NCBI GenBank assembly: GCA_021299875.1
Contig: JAJTEW010000003.1
Span: 1-64,000, forward strand
Length of the DNA: 64,000 nucleotides
DNA from: Comamonadaceae bacterium
GTDB taxonomy: Bacteria > Pseudomonadota > Gammaproteobacteria > Burkholderiales > Burkholderiaceae_C
Direction of reading: 5' to 3'
The notes under the pieces are model-generated. The model was not told the DNA's origin. It was given only the letters and a program-made list of their open reading frames with translations, and searched no databases. Shown one piece after another: positions 58,919-64,000 of this stretch. Numbering within the stretch: position 1 is the stretch's first letter; every line of letters begins with the position of its first letter. Both the position numbers and the translations under genes were made by a program.

Positions 58919-59944
58919 ATGACTCAGGCACGCAAGCCTAACCTTCTTCAGCAGATGCTTGTTTTCCTCAGCGCACTTGTGGCATGCCTCAATGCGAACG
59001 GATACAGCGGTCCTCTGATTGATGGGCATGCCCATTGGGGAAATGCTTTTGTCACCGAGTCTGTACTGGACCGCTACCGATCCAGTGGGGTGATGGCGCA
59101 GATTGTCATGCCGCGTTATTTGGGCGTTCGCGAGGATCCGCCCACCACCGATGAGGCGGTGATTGCCATCGCTCAAAGTCATCCTGGACAGATATTCGTC
59201 CTCGCAGGCATGCAGCGGCCGGATTTCACCTTCATGGATTGGAATGCCCCGAGCCGTGCTGCACAAAAAATCCTGTCCGAAATTGATCAAAAATTGGCGC
59301 AGCGTCAAGTCGTTGGCATCGGCGAAGTATTGGTCAGACACTGGGCGTATGCTGGCGATGGCGGTCAGATCGGAAGACACGCAGAAATCAACCAGCCATT
59401 CGACTCGGTTTTCATCCGACAAATTGCATCGGTCGCCCTGCGCCATGACGTTCCAGTGGTCATCCACATGGAGGCCTATCCTGACCTGGTCGACCAATTA
59501 GGGCGTGTTCTCAACGAACTCCCGCAGTTGAAGCTGGTTTGGGCGCATGGTTGTGGTCGATCGAATCCGACCCAGATGCAAGCGCTTTTGGGAAATCATC
59601 CCGCCCTGTATTGCGACCTTTCCAACATGACCAATACCGGCGGTTACGGAAGTGGATGGCCTAGAGCGGAGTTTTTTACCTCCAAAATGGAGGAGGACGG
59701 GGTGTTCCTTGATCCCTACAAGGCAGTCATTCTCAACTTTCCGGACAGATTTTTTGTGGGCATGGACGTCGCCCATCAAAGTCGATGGGTCATGCAAAAG
59801 GGCAACACCTTTGAAAAGCGCGTCCAAAGGACCCGGGCGTTGCTGGGACAGTTGCCCATAGAGACTGCCAGAAAACTTGCTTATGAAAATGCCATTCGAA
59901 TTTTCAACATACCGCTGCAGGTTGACATGACCACCCAGCGCTGA
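58919..59944 (+). CDS. Exported amidohydrolase-family (amidohydrolase 2) protein
   Basis: The start lies one base after the kinase stop. A signal-like segment (about residues 9-26) is followed by Ile-Asp-Gly-His-Ala-His-Trp-Gly, the His-x-His metal site on the first strand, then Val-Val-Ile-His-Met-Glu near 181, Trp-Ala-His-Gly-Cys-Gly near 210, and Val-Gly-Met-Asp-Val-Ala-His near 280, which supplies the last Asp. The barrel is complete, so hydrolase or decarboxylase activity in the periplasm is likely. The coupling to a sensor kinase gene is uncommon for this family. Confidence 0.85.
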   Translation: MTQARKPNLLQQMLVFLSALVACLNANGYSGPLIDGHAHWGNAFVTESVLDRYRSSGVMAQIVMPRYLGVREDPPTTDEAVIAIAQSHPGQIFVLAGMQRPDFTFMDWNAPSRAAQKILSEIDQKLAQRQVVGIGEVLVRHWAYAGDGGQIGRHAEINQPFDSVFIRQIASVALRHDVPVVIHMEAYPDLVDQLGRVLNELPQLKLVWAHGCGRSNPTQMQALLGNHPALYCDLSNMTNTGGYGSGWPRAEFFTSKMEEDGVFLDPYKAVILNFPDRFFVGMDVAHQSRWVMQKGNTFEKRVQRTRALLGQLPIETARKLAYENAIRIFNIPLQVDMTTQR

Positions 59945-59981
59945 TGGTCAGGCACCGGCTCACAACGATGGCTCATGCGTT

Positions 59982-60851
59982 TCAGGGTCGGGTGATTTCG
60001 ACGGGCGTATGCATGTATTCAGAGACCACAGTGCCCGTGATGCGTCGACCTTCGACACGGCCAGAGAAGGCGTGCACCTTGCGGTCCTGAGTGATGAATT
60101 GGAATTTGACTTCATCGCCACGCAATCGGGCACCCAGCATGGCATGGGTTTGGCCACCACGCGTGAGAATTCCGCCAATGTTTTGAAAGGATTGACTCAT
60201 GCTCATGCGCATGGGCCCGCCATCCAGCCCGGTCATCAGCCAATTGCCCTCAATCTGTGCTGGGACCACCCAAAAGTAGCCTTGTGAGTGCTGATACGAC
60301 ATGGTTTCGTCGGGCTCCCAGTCACCCATGGTGAAGGCATGCGAGACCACCCGAGTGCCTGGCTTCATCTTGAGCAAGAGAGGGCGCAGCTTCAAGTTCA
60401 GTTGAGGCAGCAGGTAGAGGGTCACCACGGTGGCAGAGCTGAAGTCTTCTTGGAAGATGTCCCCTGTGATGATCCTCACCTTGTCGGCCACGCCCGCTTC
60501 GGCAACTTTGCGTCGGGCAAATTGGGCCATGTCGGCGTTGTACTCAATGCCCACCGATGGGGTGCCGTGTTGGCGTGCTGCGGTGATGGCGATGATGCCG
60601 TCGCCTGCGCCCAAATCAAACAATCTGTCTTGATCGGTGACCTTGGCTGCAGAGAGCATTTTGTCGATCAGACCTGCCGGGGTGGGGATCCAAATCACAT
60701 CTTTGCCGGCTTGACCACGCACGGGCTCGTAGGACGTTGTGGCGGGTTTTGCGCTGGCCGTGTTGGTGGCAGGGGTGGCGGTGGTAGAGGCGCAGGCCAC
60801 ATTCAGCCAGCTGGTCAGCAGGATGGGCAGCAAAACACGGGATAACTTCAT
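59982..60851 (-). CDS. Exported class I SAM-dependent methyltransferase-like protein
   Basis: AAGGAAC precedes the ATG. The N-terminus is a signal peptide of about 20 residues ending near Val-Ala-Cys-Ala, followed by a Thr/Ala-rich linker (about 22-45). Phe-Asp-Leu-Gly-Ala-Gly-Asp-Gly near residue 85 is the SAM-binding motif, Gly-Ile-Glu-Tyr binds the ribose, and Gly-Asp-Ile-Phe follows. The last 100 residues form a second beta-rich domain. A methyltransferase in the periplasm would lack a known SAM supply, so either the protein stays at the cytoplasmic face or it has another role. Confidence 0.8.
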   Translation of the reverse strand: MKLSRVLLPILLTSWLNVACASTTATPATNTASAKPATTSYEPVRGQAGKDVIWIPTPAGLIDKMLSAAKVTDQDRLFDLGAGDGIIAITAARQHGTPSVGIEYNADMAQFARRKVAEAGVADKVRIITGDIFQEDFSSATVVTLYLLPQLNLKLRPLLLKMKPGTRVVSHAFTMGDWEPDETMSYQHSQGYFWVVPAQIEGNWLMTGLDGGPMRMSMSQSFQNIGGILTRGGQTHAMLGARLRGDEVKFQFITQDRKVHAFSGRVEGRRITGTVVSEYMHTPVEITRP

Positions 60852-61002
60852 GATCTGTTCCTTTTGAGAGGCGTTGGGGTTGGCCCTGCAGGTCAGAGCA
60901 GGGGCCGCTCCTAGGTTAATCCCTGTGATTATTCTTTGTTTGCGCTGATTTTTGATGAATCGTGGTTGTTTGCTTCACTGGGATTTACCCTTTATTCGCA
61001 GA

Positions 61003-62205
61003 TCATCTTGGGGAAATGGATGCGGCAGGGCTCGCGGTGGCCGGCAAGCTCAAAGCCAGCAGCGCACCCAGCAGGTTCACGCCCGCGGCAATGCGCATGG
61101 CTTGGTCATAGCCCTGGGTCTGGTCGTACAGCCAGCCCGCCAGCACCGGCAGACTGATGGCCGCAATGCACCAGGCAATGTACAACTGGCCGGCCACCCG
61201 GCCAAAGGCATTGGGATGCCAGTAGCGCGCTATGGCACCCGCCGTCAGACCCGAAATGAAGCCATAGCCGCAGCCGATCAGCGTCATGGACAGCACCGCC
61301 ATGCCCGGCCCCGGCCAGGACAACAGCAGACTCGAACCACTGAGGGCGATCAGGTGGGCCGCGCAGGCCACGCGAGGCACCGCGAAACGATCAATGAGCC
61401 AGCCCCCACCCATGCGTGCAGCGGCAATCGCACCGGTGATGAACGTGGTGCCGCCCAGCGCAAACAGGCTTTTTGCGCCATAGGCCTGCAAAATGCCAGC
61501 GGCCTGGCTCATCACCATCAGACCCGCTGAGGCTGCGAGAAAGAAAACAATAAACAGCCGGGCAAACAAGCCCCAATGGCGGGCCTCGCTGTCGGCGGCA
61601 CTCGCGCCAGGATCTTGCATGCGAACCTGGGCACAACGCCAGAGCATTGCAGCCATGGCGCAGCCAGTCAGCACTGTGAGCGCAAGACCCGCCAAGGTGG
61701 CGCGCAGGCCGAACGCCTCGATGGCCCAGCCAAAGACCGGCGCACCCAGCATGGCACCCAGGGGATAGAGGCTGACGACGTAGCCGTTGGCCAACCCGCT
61801 CATCGGGCTGATGGTCTGATTCAAACCCTGCTGCATCATGATGAAAGCCACCCCGCCGCCCAGTCCGAACAGAACGCCGTAGCCCAGCAGCAAGTGTTCG
61901 ATCCCCTGTGCAGTGGCACAGATCAGCAGGCCAGAGGCACTCAGTGCGCCGCAAACCAGCAGCAGGGGCACGGGCGCGAAGCGACGGTAAAGGGCGGGGC
62001 CAATCAGCATGCCGATCGTGAGAAAGATCGACGCCATGGAAAACACAATCGCCATCTCGGCCCGACCTATACCGAGCAGCGACTCCATCGGTTTGAGAAA
62101 GACCGAAAACGCATAGACGGTGCCGAAGGGCAGATTGACCACGGTGGCTGCCGCCAGGACGAGTGCCCCTCGGCTGATGCCGCGTGATGTGGGTGAATCG
62201 CTCAT
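61003..62205 (-). CDS. Major facilitator superfamily transporter
   Basis: The 400-residue protein has twelve hydrophobic segments in two halves with a polar loop after the sixth (about residues 195-215). Asn-Leu-Pro-Phe-Gly-Thr-Val-Tyr-Ala-Phe-Ser-Val-Phe near the start resembles the oxalate/formate antiporter and monocarboxylate group of MFS permeases. It probably moves a small carboxylate. No cotranscribed enzyme gene shows the substrate. Confidence 0.88.
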   Translation of the reverse strand: MSDSPTSRGISRGALVLAAATVVNLPFGTVYAFSVFLKPMESLLGIGRAEMAIVFSMASIFLTIGMLIGPALYRRFAPVPLLLVCGALSASGLLICATAQGIEHLLLGYGVLFGLGGGVAFIMMQQGLNQTISPMSGLANGYVVSLYPLGAMLGAPVFGWAIEAFGLRATLAGLALTVLTGCAMAAMLWRCAQVRMQDPGASAADSEARHWGLFARLFIVFFLAASAGLMVMSQAAGILQAYGAKSLFALGGTTFITGAIAAARMGGGWLIDRFAVPRVACAAHLIALSGSSLLLSWPGPGMAVLSMTLIGCGYGFISGLTAGAIARYWHPNAFGRVAGQLYIAWCIAAISLPVLAGWLYDQTQGYDQAMRIAAGVNLLGALLALSLPATASPAASISPR

Positions 62206-62344
62206 CGCGGCCCCGCGAGACTGCCCAGATCACGACAGGTGCAACACGGTCGATGGGACAAGGCAGGATGGGGGATGCGTCGCGTTTTCATGGTCAATTT
62301 TTGAGCGCCAGTTTATCCGACCGAATGGGGCGGTCATCCTCAGA

Positions 62345-62440
62345 CCCCATGTCACTGCAAGTTGCGCAGCAAGTTCGGTGGCGGTCGGTCAGTGCATCCA
62401 CCGTGCGGCGCCATCCAACAGGGCTTGGGGGGCAGGGCAA
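62345..62440 (+). pseudogene. 3' end of a tyrosine recombinase gene, relic copy 4
   Basis: From CCATGTCACTGCAAGTTGCG onward the text aligns without gaps to 5011-5095 of relic copy 1, at roughly three quarters identical bases, including GTCGGTCAGTGCAT and ATCCAACAGGG. Encoded text reads Met-Ser-Leu-Gln-Val-Ala-Gln-Gln, as in copy 1. The rest of the gene is absent. It lies in the 62206-62569 gap before the PsiE-type gene. Confidence 0.65.
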
Positions 62441-62569
62441 ACCCAGGCAATTCAGTTCATTGAGCCAGGCTAAAAGTTCGAGAGACGCCAAGCCCTTCAA
62501 AAATGGGCCGCTTCAATTTTCAGGATTCATTGAATAATGTCCGAATCAACCCGCAATGCAGGAGACCTT

Positions 62570-62929
62570 ATGCCGATCAAAAAAATCATTGACGTGACTG
62601 AAAAAGTTTTTCTTGTCACGATTGCGCTGTTCACAGTGGGTGCCATGGCGCAAGAAGTGATGCTGTTGATCGAGCAGCGCAGCGTAGCGCTGAAGGACTT
62701 GTTACTGATGTTTATTTATGCAGAAGTATTAGGTATGTTGGGCGCTTTTTACAGCAGCCACCGAATTCCAATCACCATACCTTTGGTCATTGCCATGACT
62801 GCTTTGAGCCGCCTGATCATCCTTCAGGGCAAGGACGGTGACCCTTCCATTCTTTTGTATGAAAGTGGCGCTATTTTGATGATTGCCATTGCCTGTTGGG
62901 TGATTAGCAAAATACAGGACCGCGATTGA
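62570..62929 (+). CDS. PsiE-family small membrane protein
   Basis: I prefer the ATG at 62570, which follows AGGAGA, over an ATG at 62537 without a ribosome site; this gives 119 residues. Four hydrophobic segments with the pattern Leu-Leu-Met-Phe-Ile-Tyr-Ala-Glu-Val between the second and third match the phosphate-starvation-inducible PsiE family. Molecular function is unknown. A CBS-domain protein gene follows 93 bases later on the same strand. Confidence 0.85.
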   Translation: MPIKKIIDVTEKVFLVTIALFTVGAMAQEVMLLIEQRSVALKDLLLMFIYAEVLGMLGAFYSSHRIPITIPLVIAMTALSRLIILQGKDGDPSILLYESGAILMIAIACWVISKIQDRD

Positions 62930-63022
62930 CCAAAGGCGCTTGAACAGATGCATGCATCGCCTGCACGATGTCAGTGACTATGAGAAAATTTACCAGTTAG
63001 AAAACCGTGAACAGGAACTCAG

Positions 63023-63472
63023 ATGAGCAGCGTCAAAACATGTTTAACGCAAAAAGGAAAAACCGTTGCCGTGATCAGCGTCAAACCAGACGACAAAGTG
63101 GTCGTGGCGTTACAGCTGATGCGGGATAACCGTGTGCGTGCGATCTTGGTGATCCAGGACGAAAAGCTGATGGGCATCATCACGCAGGGCGACTGTGCCA
63201 TCAAAGTCCTTTTGCCCGGTCTGGATGCCAAACAAGTCCTCGTTCAAGAAGTCATGACGGCCAACCCGGTCTCGGTCAAACTGGACGATCCCATTGAAGC
63301 CTGCACAGGCTTGATGGCCTCCCGTAACTTCCGTCATCTGCCGGTTGTGGAAGCAGGGCGGGTCGTAGGCGTGATTTCTATTGGTGATGTCGTCAAAGAC
63401 AACATTCGACAAATGGGTCAACAGATTGGTTTTTTAGAGACTTACATCAAGGGACACAGCGCTGCACTTTGA
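63023..63472 (+). CDS. CBS-domain pair protein
   Basis: The 149-residue protein is made of two CBS motifs, each ending in a Gly-Ile-Ile-Thr or Gly-Val-Ile-Ser strand followed by Gly-Asp (about residues 55-62 and 112-120). Such stand-alone pairs bind adenosine nucleotides and sense energy state. GGAAC precedes the ATG. Confidence 0.92.
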   Translation: MSSVKTCLTQKGKTVAVISVKPDDKVVVALQLMRDNRVRAILVIQDEKLMGIITQGDCAIKVLLPGLDAKQVLVQEVMTANPVSVKLDDPIEACTGLMASRNFRHLPVVEAGRVVGVISIGDVVKDNIRQMGQQIGFLETYIKGHSAAL

Positions 63473-63507
63473 TGACGGTGTTTTCAGCAACGCCTGATCG
63501 GGGGACC

Positions 63508-63535
63508 TGCGTGACCCATGTTCATGGGTCACGCA
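63508..63535. repeat. Perfect 13-base inverted repeat between convergent genes
   Basis: TGCGTGACCCATG and CATGGGTCACGCA are separated by only two bases and lie 36 bases after the CBS-protein stop. No T run follows on either strand, so it is not a classical terminator, though it could protect 3' ends of transcripts from both sides. Confidence 0.6.
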
Positions 63536-63595
63536 CGGGTCAAACTGAAATCGCCATGCCTGATCAAACCGTGATCGGCTTCAAGACACTGACCT

Positions 63596-64000
63596 TCAGC
63601 GCAGTTCTCTCACGGTGTTGTCGAGTCGTCCAATTCGATCGATTTCGCAAACAATGCGGTCACCGTCTTTGAGGTAGCCAGTGGCGGGCACCATGCCGTC
63701 TGTGCCGCTCCATTTCCCACCCAGTTCTGCGTCAGTGGACCAGGCGGTGCCACTCGGTGTCCCGGTGATGATGACCATCCCAGGTCGCAGCGTCACGTTG
63801 ACTGAGAAAAAATGAACCAACTGCGCAACGCTCCAAATCATTTGGGATGTGCTGCTGATTTGGCGCAGTTCACCATTGACCCATGAACGCACCATCAGGT
63901 CTTGTGGGTCACCCAGTTCGTCGGCGGTGGTGATGCATGGCCCGAGGGGTGCGCTCGAATCAAAAAATTTACCCCTTCCCAACTCGTACCAAAAGCTGCC
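63596..64000 (-). CDS. Fumarylacetoacetate hydrolase family protein, 5' end outside window
   Basis: The frame is open to the right edge, so only the last 134 codons are seen. Gly-Lys-Phe-Phe-Asp-Ser-Ser-Ala-Pro-Leu-Gly-Pro, Val-Asn-Gly-Glu-Leu-Arg-Gln and Ile-Ile-Thr-Gly-Thr-Pro-Ser-Gly-Thr are standard for the C-terminal half of the FAH fold, which hydrolyses or decarboxylates 2,4-dioxo acids. The Lys and Thr-Gly-Thr-Pro residues of the active site are kept. Confidence 0.9.
   Translation of the reverse strand, partial: GSFWYELGRGKFFDSSAPLGPCITTADELGDPQDLMVRSWVNGELRQISSTSQMIWSVAQLVHFFSVNVTLRPGMVIITGTPSGTAWSTDAELGGKWSGTDGMVPATGYLKDGDRIVCEIDRIGRLDNTVRELR

Noticed and set aside
1-64000. rRNA, tRNA or phage structural genes
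   Set aside because: I found no tRNA-like cloverleaf, no rRNA text and no phage structural proteins; only recombinase relics are present.

Overview
The window looks like a chromosomal segment of a betaproteobacterium, most likely of the order Burkholderiales and close to Comamonadaceae. The basis is family content rather than a marker gene: five Bug-type (TctC) periplasmic receptors, a tripartite tricarboxylate transporter, a TRAP transporter, many small catabolic clusters with TetR and IclR regulators, and Shine-Dalgarno sites of the GGAG type. No rRNA, tRNA or CRISPR array was recognised.

Layout. 1-4.2 kb: the 3' part of an exported fibronectin/YHYH protein, then a HupE/UreJ-like membrane protein with a secreted partner. 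4.6-5.1 kb: a broken tyrosine recombinase gene. 5.3-8.4 kb (+): a small cassette of an enolase-superfamily enzyme, a TauD-type dioxygenase and a Bug receptor. 8.5-20.9 kb (-): an unbroken run of twelve genes (cupin, flavin oxidoreductase, TetR regulator, NAD-dependent epimerase, DapA-like lyase, TctC-TctB-TctA, sugar isomerase-like barrel, second enolase-superfamily enzyme, second Bug receptor, DUF993 barrel). It reads as one catabolic operon for an unidentified, probably polyhydroxylated acid. 21.2-22.7 kb: decayed and orphan genes.

22.7-36.8 kb: a CoA-ester catabolic cluster in several divergent units: alkenal/enoyl reductase-like MDR protein, enoyl-CoA hydratase, SDR, phthalate-dioxygenase-type reductase, cytochrome P450, thiolase, TetR regulator, two acyl-CoA ligases, a nitronate monooxygenase-like flavoprotein and a TRAP uptake system. 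The combination suggests uptake, oxygenation, CoA activation and thiolytic cleavage of a cyclic or branched carboxylic acid; the substrate cannot be read from sequence. 37.1-43.1 kb: a visibly more GC-rich aromatic island (Rieske oxygenase, SDR dehydrogenase, intradiol dioxygenase, hydratase, relic of an aldolase, IclR regulator, Bug receptor).

43.1-52.9 kb: another recombinase relic, a fifth Bug receptor, an internally deleted IS256-family element, and a 2,613-residue protein with sixteen Calx-beta repeats, closed by a strong terminator. 53-56 kb: a DUF1800/DUF1501 pair of exported proteins. 56-60 kb: a solute-binding protein, a hybrid histidine kinase and an exported amidohydrolase in one unit. 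60-64 kb: an exported methyltransferase, an MFS permease, a further recombinase relic, a PsiE-family membrane protein, a CBS-domain protein and the 3' part of a fumarylacetoacetase-family gene.

The most unusual overall feature is that relics of one tyrosine recombinase family occur at four separate places (about 4.6-5.1, 22.6, 43.2 and 62.4 kb), all in the same orientation and all at joints between functional blocks. This suggests, but does not prove, that the window was assembled from successively acquired or rearranged cassettes.
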